Assembly (NCBI GenBank): GCA_022059125.1
Contig: JAEUWY010000007.1
Location: 124,001-188,000 of the forward strand
Direction of reading: 5' to 3'
Origin: Corynespora cassiicola
Taxonomy: Eukaryota; Ascomycota; Dothideomycetes; Pleosporales; Corynesporascaceae
DNA: 64,000 nucleotides
In this document: piece by piece, positions 21,750-31,963 of the stretch
Layout of the letters: each line of letters opens with the position of its first letter
Position numbering within the stretch: position 1 is the first letter of the stretch
Notes under the pieces: model-generated
Database searches by the model: none
Told to the model about the DNA's origin: nothing
The model's input: the letters and a program-made list of their open reading frames with translations, nothing else
Translations under genes and position numbers: made by a program

Positions 21750-23728
21750 ATGGAGGCAAGAGAGGGGAGGATTGGGAACGCCTTTGCCTGCGAACGTTGT
21801 CGCAAGCACAAGGTACGATGTGTCCCGTCCGAGACCGCGGGGCTTTGCCAGAGGTATGTGTTGATATAGGCTATTACATTGCCAATCTCGGCATAACACG
21901 TGCTACAGATGCCAGAAGGCCCGAGTTGAGTGTATTGAACACATTGCCCGCAGACGGCCAGCAAAACCCAGGACCGCTGTACAGACCACCCCCATTCGCG
22001 GAGCCGATGTGGAGAAGAAGCTCGACAACCTGTCCACCATTGTCACCGCCGTGTCAGCTCCAGGCTCAGCTCCTCAGCCTTCTCTGCCACCGGTAAATAC
22101 GGTTCCATCCCAACGGGCTGAGATTGCCCATCGCACCCCGACGCCCGCCTCTGCAGCTCCTCAACCGTCTATTCCACCTGTAGTCAAGACGCCGATCCTG
22201 CCAAACCCCGGATCTACCCCCGAGTCAGCACTATCCTTTTGGGATTCCATCAATGACACCATCTCAGGGCTGGGGCATCTGGATCCCGTGATCCGATCCA
22301 TCAGCGTCATCCACATGCAGATGCTGTTGGACAGCTACCGGTCCATGTCAGACTATTTCCCCTTTGTGACACTTCCAAAGGAAAGCTTCTGTCGGGATCT
22401 ACTCCAGCAACGCCCAATGTTGATGTTTGCGGTTCTCACGGTGGCATCTTATGACTCTGTCCTCTTGCAGCTCACGCTCAGCCGGGAGTTCCGCAAAGTG
22501 ATCATGGTGAAGATCATGAACGGGGAAAAGAGCTTGGATTTGCTTCAGGGTCTGTTGGTTTTCATTGCATGGCACCACCACTACATGGACGCCCAGGCGG
22601 TATCCATCCACATGCTTCTCCAGCTATGTGTGGGCATAGCCGGTGATCTTGGTCTCGACAAACTTTCTGATGCTTCCCGGAGCCCTTTTCAAAAACCCGA
22701 TTCGCGAGACAGGGAAGCAAAGAGAGCCTATTTGGGATGCTACTACTTAGCATCCAACTTGAGCTTGCTGGAGGCGGGCAGGACCCGTAGCATTTCATTT
22801 TCAAGCACACTTCGGATTTATGCGTCAGAGCTGGCTTCTGCTTGGGAACATAGGTCAGACATGATTCTTCCCATTCTAATCGACACGTGTCAGTTTACGG
22901 AGGATGTTGAGGAAACGTTACGCAACCAGTCGGAGCAGGCACAGGTTGCTCGGTCTCAGTTGAAGCGATTGAGTGACAAGTGGGACACCATACGGCTTGC
23001 ATCCAAGCAGCAAGCTGTAGACTTCAGTAAGTTTATCTAAGTGCATTCGCCATTCTCGCCTAATCCCTCTTCCAGAAATGTTGCAATGGCTCCAGTTGGC
23101 TGTCCGGATCTATCTCTACAAAATGGCCGCCTCACTAGAACTCCCTGACCGCGACAACATTTCATGGGCATCTGGCTTCCAGCTTTCGCAGCGAGTGACT
23201 TGTCTAAGGGCGATTGAGCAGTTCTTGGACAACAGCCTGCAAATGTCTCATACGCAGTACGAATATGTATCATTGGTCGACTACTTGTCATTGCTGGCGG
23301 CATTCACGGCTTTGGGTAAACTTGCCATGCATACGACTCCTATCCCTGGCTGGGATCCCGCCGACCTTCAGATTCCGAAGACGTTCGAATACTACCGCGA
23401 CAAACTCGCCGGGCAAATGCCGCGCCCCCGCGAGGGTGAGAGCCAGGACGAAAACGTCTTCGAACGCTTCCGCAGAATCACGGCGATTGTCAAGTTGGCA
23501 CTCAAGAACACACCCGGGAGAGGGAGTCCAAATGGGAGCACATTCGAGATCACGACCAGTTCACGACAGACTGTCAGTCTGCTCCAGGACCTTCCAGATT
23601 TGCCGCCTCTGAAGCCGAACGGCATAATCAATGGCACAGACTCTCTGCCCGCGCTATGGAAGACGAACCCGCAGGTCGACATGAGTGGCAACGAGTTCCT
23701 ATGGAAATTTCTCATGGGCACCGTCTGA
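21750..23728 (+). CDS. Zn2Cys6 transcription factor
   Basis: Three exons (21750-21853, 21909-23026, 23076-23728) give 624 residues. The zinc cluster at residues ~13-43 is split by intron 1: CERCRKHKVRCVPSETAGLCQ, then RCQKARVEC, giving all six cysteines. A basic linker follows (HIARRRPAKPR), then a short dimerisation-like stretch (VEKKLDNLSTIV) and a Pro-rich region. The long helical middle domain (about 150-430) is typical of fungal-specific transcription factors. It is a nuclear DNA-binding regulator that probably acts on the neighbouring enzyme genes. The start follows the family rule of placing the zinc cluster near the N-terminus. Confidence 0.88.
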
Positions 23729-25125
23729 AGCACCGAAAAGGGCCGTTGTTCCCCAGCTTGCGGTTATCGGAGCCGGCACTTGCACCAGGCCATCGGATGC
23801 AACGGAAGATCCTCGGAAGCGGAGGGCGGAGGAGAAGGCGGGGCGTCGCCCATCTCCGATTCGGCCTTTATTTTTCTCCGGAAACTCATTTTTCCATGAA
23901 TTTTCCTCCAGGGGAAGGCAATGCTAGATCTGGATCGAGTTTGGATCCCGCGCTTTCTTGGGGAAAAACGTCCGCCGATGGTCGGTGCCGAGGTCAGCCT
24001 CCGTGTCGGAGCTCTCCAGTATTGGTGGTGGCTTCCGCTGTCACATGCGGGATGGTCACGGGGTAACACGATATGTGCGAGCGAGAATCTCCCCATCCAG
24101 TAAAGCGCATACCGAGTGTCACTGTAGCGACACCTCGGTACGCTACCTCCAATGGTTTGCCGAGAATTCGAGTGGTTGGCTTCCCCATGGGCCGTTTTTC
24201 TTCTTTCTTAGTGCGGGGCTTATGTCCACCTCCACATTCCGACTTTTTTGTCTTGAGCGCCAGCTCCTGTGTTGGATCGTTTCCTTCCCATATGTGCATA
24301 TCTTATGTATCGTCTCTATTGCATCATCACGCATCATCTTTCACTTTTTTACGTTATTAGCATTTCAGGACTTTCTTTATACTTTTTATACCCAGGCAAG
24401 GCAGGCAGTTCCGTTATCCGGACCGGACAGGACAGGCAGGCAGGTAGGCAGAGTGGTTTTACATATGCAGCGTTATTGATGTTTTGATTGGTGGAAACCC
24501 TCATGTCGCGTGGTGCGCCTCCAGGCGCATTCGACCCCAATGGCTTGTTGTTTGAATATCTTGCATTTAGGACATGACTACATGGGTTTGTACGTTTTAC
24601 ATCCATAGTCACGACTACTGTCCATTTTTTTACCACCTGAATCTTTCACAGAAAAATCTGTGCAGACTGTTCTGCCACCAATTTCATGTCCAAACCGTAC
24701 ATGATGAATGTTCAGATATCTTATCGCACTCCGTCGCCAAGCCCCATTCTAGGACTCAGAAGCTCGTATTCAGACCGATGTCCAGCAAATCCAGAGCCAG
24801 ATGACCGCCACCACTGCATGGCCTCACCATCGTGTCCTGCACAGCCCGCTTCACACACATATCCATCCCGCACAACGTGATCACAGATAAAGTGAGCGAT
24901 TGCGGCATCAAAATCCCTTTGTGTTCAACACTACCTCGCAAACCGTGAATCTAGCAGCTCAGTCACTGCTTTTTCCTCACCACTAACATCCATACCTTTT
25001 ATATGCTTGTACGCCAGTCTAAGCGTAAATAAACATCTACTCCCCCAAAACCCAACCTTCTAGCCCCTCACTCTTGACTACCAAAAAAAGAGTGAGCCCT
25101 TCTTCCCTCCCCCAAAAAATCACGA
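23729..25125. other. intergenic, no gene seen
   Basis: About 1.4 kb. It includes a small AGGC/GGAC-type repeat tract around 24400-24450. Open frames overlap on both strands and show no domain. The last 150 bases are C/T-rich leader for the small gene at 25126. Confidence 0.55.
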
Positions 25126-25386
25126 ATGGGATGTTTCCAGAGCCGCCCAATCCCCGAGCACCCCCACGACCCGGACTCGAAAGACGCAAATCGGCCTGTC
25201 GACTCGCTCGATCCCGGTGCTGCAAAACACGCAGAGCACGAATACAAGGATTTTAACACTAGGCCGATCTATGGTGATGGAGGGGCGGCGATGTATTATG
25301 GGTTTGGAGGGGGACATAGCTATGGGGGGTATGGAGGGGATGGTGGCGGTGGCGGTGGCGGCGGCGGCGGAGGAGGAGGATTTTAG
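25126..25386 (+). CDS. small Gly-rich protein with MGC acylation signal
   Basis: Single-exon 86-residue protein beginning MGCFQSRP. Gly2 with Ser6 fits an N-myristoylation signal, and Cys3 could be palmitoylated, which would tether the protein to a membrane. The middle (about 10-50) is polar with several His-Pro and Asp residues. The end is Tyr/Gly-rich and runs into about 14 glycines before Phe and stop. There is no known domain. A C/T-rich leader and an in-frame stop soon after the Gly run support a real short gene. Gly-run length is likely to vary between isolates. Confidence 0.55.
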   Translation: MGCFQSRPIPEHPHDPDSKDANRPVDSLDPGAAKHAEHEYKDFNTRPIYGDGGAAMYYGFGGGHSYGGYGGDGGGGGGGGGGGGGF

Positions 25387-25500
25387 TTTTCACAGACGTA
25401 CGAGGGATCGATAGGGACTGCAGCTTATATCAAACAGCTAGTCAAATATTTCGTTACAGGCTAGCAAAGGCGTTTCAGTGTGCATACCAGCACAGCGTCC

Positions 25501-26400
25501 TCATCTAACCTCGCGATTATCTTCACTGTTTAAATCTTTTGTATTTGTTGATGCGCCTGTCCGAAGCATCGAAGTCTCGTTTAGCTCGTAGTACTGATGG
25601 CCCATGCGGATAGCAGGATTTGGTGCCCCACCGGCACTTCTATCTGAGTTGCGCTCCAGATGGTCCGAGTGGGGGTACGCTCCCTCCGAGCTGCGCTTTT
25701 GTCTGCTGCTGAAGAATGAGGGTAAGTTGGAGATGTAGCTTCGAACAAACTTGACAAAGCCGGGGCCGGAGCTCATAATGATTGTGATGTTGGGCTCTAC
25801 AGCGCTGTAGAAATTCCGAATAATGTTGTTAGTGGGGTGTTTTCTTCAATTGTGTTGATGGATTGTGAGATTTTGGTGGGCGTACCTGCATAGGAAGAGG
25901 ATGGTGGATATCGAAGTCATGTCGCTCGTTTCGGTGATGCGAACCCTCATCACTAAAGAAGCAATACTGGCCCCAATGCCCCTAGAATCAATTTCAGCAC
26001 CACCCCATGTCCAAATTCCTCCATAAAAACTGGTCAGGTTTTCCAACTCGCATCAGTGCTAGAGAAAACACGGATATTATGGCAAGTTTCTGTCGGACGC
26101 CGAGCTGGATCTTTGCAATGGCGGGCAGCGGTAGGAGGAAAATATAAATGTCTAGAAAGACGATGAAGGCTGATTGAGCTTGCCATCACCTCAATGGTAT
26201 GATGGAGCAGCCTTGGAGTGTGCTAATCCACGTCTCGCCATGATGAGGAACTTCATGGTAAGTTTTTATAGCGACGACTCCCAGCCAGTATAGGAGGAAG
26301 TTGAAGGTCAAGCCGGCTCATATGGTGATACGCATCCAATCGTGGACCGTAAATATCCTGTTGAATAGCAGGAGGATAGAAGCCTTCTGAAAGAGCATGT
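25501..26400 (-). pseudogene. degenerate SAT4/rhodopsin-domain integral membrane protein, copy 1
   Basis: Read on the minus strand, the region keeps many SAT4-family segments: ASILLLFNRIFTVHDWMRI, TFNFLLYW, FLDIYIFLLPLPAIAKIQLG, VRQKLAIISVFSLALM, GIGASIASLVMRVRIT and VEPNITIIMSSGPGF, then a polar tail of about 80 residues ending at 25501. At least two stop codons (TGA) interrupt transmembrane segments, and there is a frame break before GIGASIASL that I could not explain by a consensus intron. The 3' part (after the GTACGC...CTACAG intron at about 25886-25806) is still in good order. These proteins are seven-helix membrane proteins of PTH11/SAT4 type. I read it as a recently lost gene. Confidence 0.6.
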
Positions 26401-26542
26401 TATCAGGATGCACAGACTGGATGTATACGTGATCTATACGTTGTAGTTAGCGATGCTACCATGATCTATTAGTTTTGAAAAGATGACCCTTCAACCAGTA
26501 CTACTTGTCAATCAAGAAGCGATTTCCAAGTACATGATAGAC

Positions 26543-27057
26543 TTAGGGGTACTCATAAGTCCCAGAATAGTTATGGTAAAGTTGAGCGTGAACTCTAGCA
26601 TTGAGAGCTTGAATACGTGGTAGGTACGCCATGCAGTGGCGAAGCATACGCTCGAGGGGAATTAGCCGGGGCGAAAGGAGGGCGGTGCCAGAAGCACTAA
26701 CAAGATACCAAGGCCAAAGATGACGGTCAGAGCAACCTTCTTGCACGAGTTCAATTGCAGCGTCCGAAAGCATAGGCATAGACAGAAGCAAGATGCTCAC
26801 GTCAAGAAAGAGGTTGAAAATAGAGCTGAGAAGGAACTTCATGTTCAAGTTCCCACAATGCTGGAGCGCCTGCGGGCCAATCTGTCCGTTGTACTTGATG
26901 GGTCTGCAGATGGCAAAGAAGGTGATGGTGCAGCCGACAAGGTATGTAACAGCAAGTCCCTCAAAAACGTACACGACAGTGCGAAAAGATTTGACCCGGA
27001 AGATGACGGCGAAGACGTCGAGGATGGAGAGGCGCCGCTAGACGAGGCTGCCGTCAA
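26543..27057 (-). pseudogene. SAT4/rhodopsin-domain fragment, copy 2, frameshifted
   Basis: Minus-strand reading gives LDVFAVIFRVKSFRTVVYVF, then LVGCTITFFAICRPIKYN, CGNLNMKFLLSSIFNLFLDV and LLLSMPML. The same frame then drifts. One frame over, the expected continuation appears (FRTLQLNSCKKVALTVIFG), so a 1- or 2-base indel lies at about 26765-26775. Upstream of LDVFAVIF there is a stop in frame. The fragment covers the central helices of the same family as the copy at 25501-26400 and has the same orientation, so the two are probably broken tandem paralogs. Confidence 0.55.
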
Positions 27058-27061
27058 GTAG

Positions 27062-27280
27062 CAGGCCTATCGCCGGCAATGGGTCAACAAAGCTCTAGGC
27101 CTTAGCAAACAGATGAACGCTAAGCGGCTGCCCGAAGCGGAGCGCGCCAAGCTTCCTCCGGGTGCCATTGGGAGTGACGAATCGCTTAGGCGTGGCGATG
27201 GTAGGGAGCTCATGTGGCTGTATGAGCCCGACCTTGCAAAGGAGGCCAGCAGGTGGATGCAAGAGCTGGAGGGCTCGTAG
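27062..27280 (+). pseudogene. C-terminal fragment of an unidentified enzyme (possibly FAD monooxygenase)
   Basis: The plus frame from 27062 to the stop at 27278-27280 encodes 72 residues of coding character. They include RRQWVNKALGLSKQMNA, LPPGAIGSDESLRRGDG and a last segment WLYEPDLAKEASRWMQELEG. The ending W-L-Y-x-x-D-x-x-K-E-A recalls C-termini of salicylate-hydroxylase-like FAD monooxygenases, but this is a weak resemblance. Immediately upstream the sequence is antisense to the SAT4 fragment, so the 5' part is missing. Confidence 0.3.
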
Positions 27281-28638
27281 ACAGGGCCTAGCTCGACTCA
27301 TATGCTCGCCCAACGTCGACTTGGGGCTGAGAGCAGTAGTGCGACTGTCCATAGTAGAGACGATGGATGGATTTTGGACCATCTGCCACGCCACGCAGAA
27401 ACGTGGCACTCTATTCGGTTGGAAGATCGGGATATTCCATGTCCACTGCACTGCCATTGTGAGACCAGCTTTCCGTTATTCCTGTCGGCCGCCCCGCCAA
27501 CGGGAGCGTCCCGTCCCGTCCCGTGGTGTGCATTGGCCAACGTGCCCTTGAACTTTTCATCGTTTCCGGAAGTAGACGTCTAGAATCAAGCCAGACGCCG
27601 TGCGAGCTGGCGGACCCCCGCAGTTCAAAAGAGCGTGGTGCTATACGCCGGTCAGCGACCGCAACTGAATGCTCACCGGACCCACCACGCACGGCTAGTT
27701 GCCTTAATCTGATTTAACCGACTGGCACAGCACCCCAGTCCATCGTTTTGACGAAAATGGTCCACGACGATTCGCTTTTGGATGCGGACTTCTTACAATT
27801 CCCCGCTTGCCCATTGCCAGGGCTGTCAACCCAGCAGCAGCGCCAAGCACATGTTCCAAGCCATGATTCGTCATCGGATTTTACCCCAAGCAGGCTGCCG
27901 GAAACAGTACTGCCGCCGTCTTCAGTCCAGACCTGGTCACTATTCCTCGAACAAATCTCTTGCCCTCCGCTCGCTTCCTCCGCAGGATCGAGTGCCGCAG
28001 AGAAGAGAGCCCATACAGTACTGGTCGAGGATTTGGTCGGCAGGACCAAGGCCCTTCGCGCAATGGCAGCGGAAAAGGGGAATGCTGGGATCGTGACGGG
28101 CGGGCGTGGTCCATGAATTCGGCCATAGAATGGCATGACAGTCCAGTTTTGTGCTTGCAAACTGAATGGGCCCGAGCGTTACTACCACACCAAGTCTACC
28201 TGGGTAATGATCCTGGGGATAGGCAGTGCAAGGCAGACAGACCAGACAGGGCTGCCTAGAGATCCTGGTATCTTCCGGTGACCGAAATTATATTGAAAAC
28301 ATAGTCTTTCGCCGCCAAACCTATAAGGATCCACTTTTTCTCACACCGTTGAAGTTGGGCTCAACTGGTAGCTGAGCCTTGAGAAAACGCCCTGCTTCCT
28401 TCCCTTGCCATCTTTTCCCCTCCTGGTTAGCCCGAAATTGCCAAGTTGCACATCCCGTACTCTGAGTAATCTCAAGGGTGACGGATAATTGATTCGCCAA
28501 GCTTCATATTGGTAAAACCACAGTGAAATAAAAGTTTGGTGCAAAAAGCTTGTCTGAGATTACCAATCCTTCTTGAAGATTTCTTGGTCAACGTCTCTCT
28601 ACCATCACCTTGGTTCGAAATCCCGAGAACAAGGAGAC
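27281..28638. other. GC-richer region without a supportable gene
   Basis: Overlapping open frames occur on both strands (for example 27748-28116 plus, 27714-28160 minus) and none shows a recognisable domain. Given the broken genes on both sides it may hold further decayed fragments. Confidence 0.4.
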
Positions 28639-30398
28639 ATGGAACCAACCCGCATGATTTTTGCTTTGATGGCACTCCTTCTGTGCATATGGAAGCGAGA
28701 ATATGTCAAGAACTCGGCCATCTCAGTATTATCGAAAGTAATTGAGGTCAGCAGGCGAAAAGGCCTTGGCATCATCACATTTCGGCTCGACTGATGTTTT
28801 GGATTAGATCATCCTGCTTTTTCTCCATCCGATCAAGCACGTCGAAAACGGCAGTAACTTACCATCGCTCCCATACACTTTTCCAAACGGCCAGGGCAAT
28901 GTTGAGAAGTTCTTGCACGGGCGCAGCAACAGTGCGAGATGGGAGAGCAAGTACGGTCCCCTGTATCGACTGTGGTCTGGCACGACGTCCGAAGTGTACG
29001 TAGCATCCCACACAGACGCTCACGAGAGGACAATCAAGCACGGCTAAAGAACTTTTTTTTTCAAAGCGTGCTCACAAAATCCGAGCACGTCAAGGCAGTG
29101 TTTCTAGACTCGGATAAGCACGAAAAAGCCCCCGCCAACGACAGCGGGGAGCTGATGAACCAGCTGCTGGGCTCGTTTCTGGGCCTCATCAGCGGCGTGC
29201 CATGGAAGAAGCTCAAAGCGGTCATCGAGCCGCCGTTTCTACACAAGTCGACCGCCCTGTACGTTCAGGACATTCAAGAATTCACAAAGGCGTATATGAA
29301 AAAACTCACCGCCGAGAATGCCGACTTTCGAGAGGGCGGACTGCTACACCCGGTCCGCGACCTCAAGATGGCCCCATTTCTATTCGTGGCTAGGGTCATT
29401 TATGGGGAGTTGAGTGCCGAGGATGAGAGCGAGCTCCTGAACATGGTGCCGCAGCGAGAGGAGTTGTTCAAGAGTGTCATCGGCGGCGGCATCACGCGCT
29501 TCAAGTTTGCTCAGTACCTACCTCTCCCAGCCGTCCGGGAGCTGCATGAGTTCAAGGCACGTTGGGCGGCATGGAACGACCGCGTCTATGCCCAGGCCCT
29601 GAAAAAAGAGCAGTCCGACAACACCCCTCCCCCAATCCTCGCCATGCACCACTCCCTCGCCTCGGGCGACATCACCCGCGACCACCTCCTCCAAACCCTC
29701 GACGAAGCCCTCTTCGCCAACCTCGACGTCACAATGGGCGCCCTCTCCTGGCCCCTCGTCTTCCTCGCCGCCCACCCCTCGCTACAATCTGAGCTGCGCG
29801 CCGAAATCCGCGACCACGCATCCCCCCCCTCCGCCCGCGACGCCTACCTGCTCGCCGCAAACTTTGCCTCCCCCCCAAGCTGCTGGGCGCCTGCCTGCTC
29901 GAGGCCTCACGCCTGAGGCCGCTCGCCGCCTTCTCGGTGCCGCAGTCGTGTCCGTCGGCGCGGGCGCTGGACGGGTTCGAGGTCCCCGCGGGGACGAGGA
30001 TGGTGGTCGATTCGTACGCGCTGAATGTGCGGGATCCATTTTGGGGCGAGGATTGCGAGCTATTTCAGCCTAGGAGGTGGCTTGAGAGGCTGCAGGGAGG
30101 TGGAGGTGGTGGGGGGGCCGGGATAGAGTTGCGGTATCGGTATTGGAGGTTTGGGTTTGGGCCGAGGACTTGTTTGGGCAGGTATGTGGCTGATTTGATC
30201 TTGAGGAGTGTTGTTGTCCAGGTGGTGGAGAACTGGCGTGTTTCTATCGAGGTTGGGGGGAAGAAGGCGGTTGGTGAGGAGGACAAAGGGCATGGTGGTG
30301 GTGAGGCTGACGAGGGGATGGATTGGCCGTGGGATGATGAGTCGTGGATTCATCACCCGGACTTGGTACTGAAGTGCGTGCCTGTGAGCCAGGAATAG
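28639..30398 (+). CDS. cytochrome P450, with one frameshift
   Basis: Exons 28639-28746, 28808-28995 and 29067-30398. A membrane anchor (MIFALMALLLCIW) is followed by LPSLPYTFPNGQGNVEKFL and YGPLYRLWSG. The second splice joins SEV to VLTKSEHVKAVFLDSDKH. The I-helix region is LFANLDVTMGALSW, the ExxR is EASR, and the heme loop is FGFGPRTCLGRYVAD with the axial Cys. Between 29870 and 29876 a run of seven C shifts the frame. One more C would rejoin the two halves and give about 542 residues, normal for an ER-anchored fungal P450. So this is either a sequencing error in a homopolymer or a fresh null allele. An in-frame ATG at 28573 is an alternative start. Confidence 0.75.
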
Positions 30399-30937
30399 CC
30401 TGAACGCGATGGACTGAACAGAGAAAATTCAGAAGCAATGACGACATCCAAGATTGTAAGACTCTTTGCACCCTAATGAGACCGGAATATACGCATCTAA
30501 ATGAAAATTATTCTTTGAATAATGATTCTATACTTAGTTTCCCTCTACATTCAATTACGGATTCTGTATATAAGAAAATCTTTTTCTACTACCATGGAAA
30601 TATGTTCCATGTCCTTTCCAGGAGGTGATGATGACAAGCTCCAATTATGATTGTTCGTTTAGGCTCGGACGGAGTAAAAGGTGACAATTGAATGGATAAG
30701 GAAACTTCAATCCTTCGCTATTTGAAGGAAACTTTACGTCCCTTGTTTTGTCTATGAATCTCATCATGTGAGGTGTGAGTCTTCCGGTTGTAATTCATAT
30801 TTATGCCTCCATTCATCAAGTAGCGTTCAACGAACAAATAATTAAACAGAAGGTAAAATGAAATACAGAGAATCACAAGCCCAAAAAAATCGCAGATGAG
30901 GGTTGGAATTCGTGGTTTGGTTGAAACATTAAATCTA
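30399..30937. other. AT-rich intergenic, no gene seen
   Basis: About 540 AT-rich bases between the P450 and the [2Fe-2S] fragment. Nothing recognisable. Confidence 0.55.
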
Positions 30938-31414
30938 CTAAAACTCTAGCTCTAAAATTCTACTTTCTGGAATTGAGCGGCATGATCGAATCATGGTGCC
31001 AGGCTTACCACTTGCTTCTCGCGCTTCTCTGCTCGCGCTCCTCAGCACGAGTACCTCTCTTTTGGCAATTCGCATCTCAAATGCACCACAGTCACCAGCC
31101 CGGCATCCGTACTCGAGTTCTAAAGCTTCTCTTTCCGCAATTCGTAGAATAGATAGGGCGTCATTCTTGGACCACTTCGCCTGCATTTACTTGCGGGAAA
31201 ACTTGACCATCGACTCTTCCGGCACGTCTCCGTCGACATCTGTCATTGGGTCCACCAGCATCGAGAAATATGAGGAAAAGGTCTCGAACCGTATGGCTTG
31301 GAGTGGGACACTTGCGGCTTCGAGGTAGCCTCGCATCGAGTCTACGAAGGAGGGCGGACCACAGATATAAGCGCTGGAGAGATGTCCCAGGAGTTCTATT
31401 GGGGTGATATGCAA
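30938..31414 (-). pseudogene. C-terminal fragment of a [2Fe-2S] ferredoxin-reductase
   Basis: The minus strand reads AYICGPPSFVDSMRGYLEA, the NAD-binding end of a ferredoxin-reductase module. It continues to RFETFSSYF and then a plant-type [2Fe-2S] domain with YGCRAGDCGAFEMRIAKRE. In intact members the loop is C-x4-C-x2-C, but here the third Cys is Phe. A TAA stop at 31187-31189 splits the frame between the two parts; the frame then continues in register to 30938, where IRSCRSIPESRILELEF matches the family end. Loss of a cluster ligand and the internal stop indicate a dead gene fragment. The FMN/FAD-binding N-terminal part is absent. Confidence 0.6.
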
Positions 31415-31418
31415 AGTA

Positions 31419-31763
31419 TCAGTGTGATAGGAAGGCTCTGGCTCCAGAAAAGCGCAGATTCAGAATCCCAGAATCTATACCAACTCTTGGAAGTCCGTTG
31501 AATTTTCTTCGAGAAGAGACCCTCTTTGCTGCCCACAGAGATAGCAAACTTAAGATCATAGCAGCAGTGTATACAGAAAACATGATTGGAATAATGGGAG
31601 TCGAGGTAAATTTTAGATTCCTTGAGAAGAGGCGAATCGTCTTTTCGAGCATAAGTAACACTAGTAGCGCGTAGAGTACGAATAAAGGGGTATCACTAAA
31701 CGAAAGCTCATAAGCCATTACCGGGCTGAAAACACGATGTAAGATGTCGAGCGATAAAACCAA
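31419..31763 (-). pseudogene. P450 N-terminal exon fragment
   Basis: A minus-strand frame of 114 residues with a hydrophobic anchor (LFVLYALLVLLMLEKTI), a second hydrophobic stretch (IIPIMFSVYTAAMILSLLSLW) and then RRKFNGLPRVGIDSGILNL followed by FSGARAFLS. The last part is the 'GLPRVG.D.G......GAR.F' segment at the start of a group of fungal P450s. It ends at a stop within a few bases of the ferredoxin fragment on the same strand. No P450 core (I-helix, ExxR, heme loop) is present nearby on this strand. Confidence 0.5.
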
Positions 31764-31963
31764 TCTCTAAGAGTCACGGATCCACGCACAGAAATGTTTC
31801 CCGCGATTAAGATGTATTAATTAATATACGATATTGTACCCATTCCCATCGCCCAAGATCCACGTAGCCCATCACCCACCATTATTCGTTCCTTGCATCA
31901 TCCTGTTCTATGTCTAAGTATTGTTTCTTAGACAATAGGCACCTGCACATTTCTGTTGCCGGC

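Noticed and set aside
27714..28160. Overlapping frames (148 codons minus, 122 codons plus)
   Set aside because: Some coding-like composition but no recognisable motif; cannot choose a strand, so not annotated as a gene.
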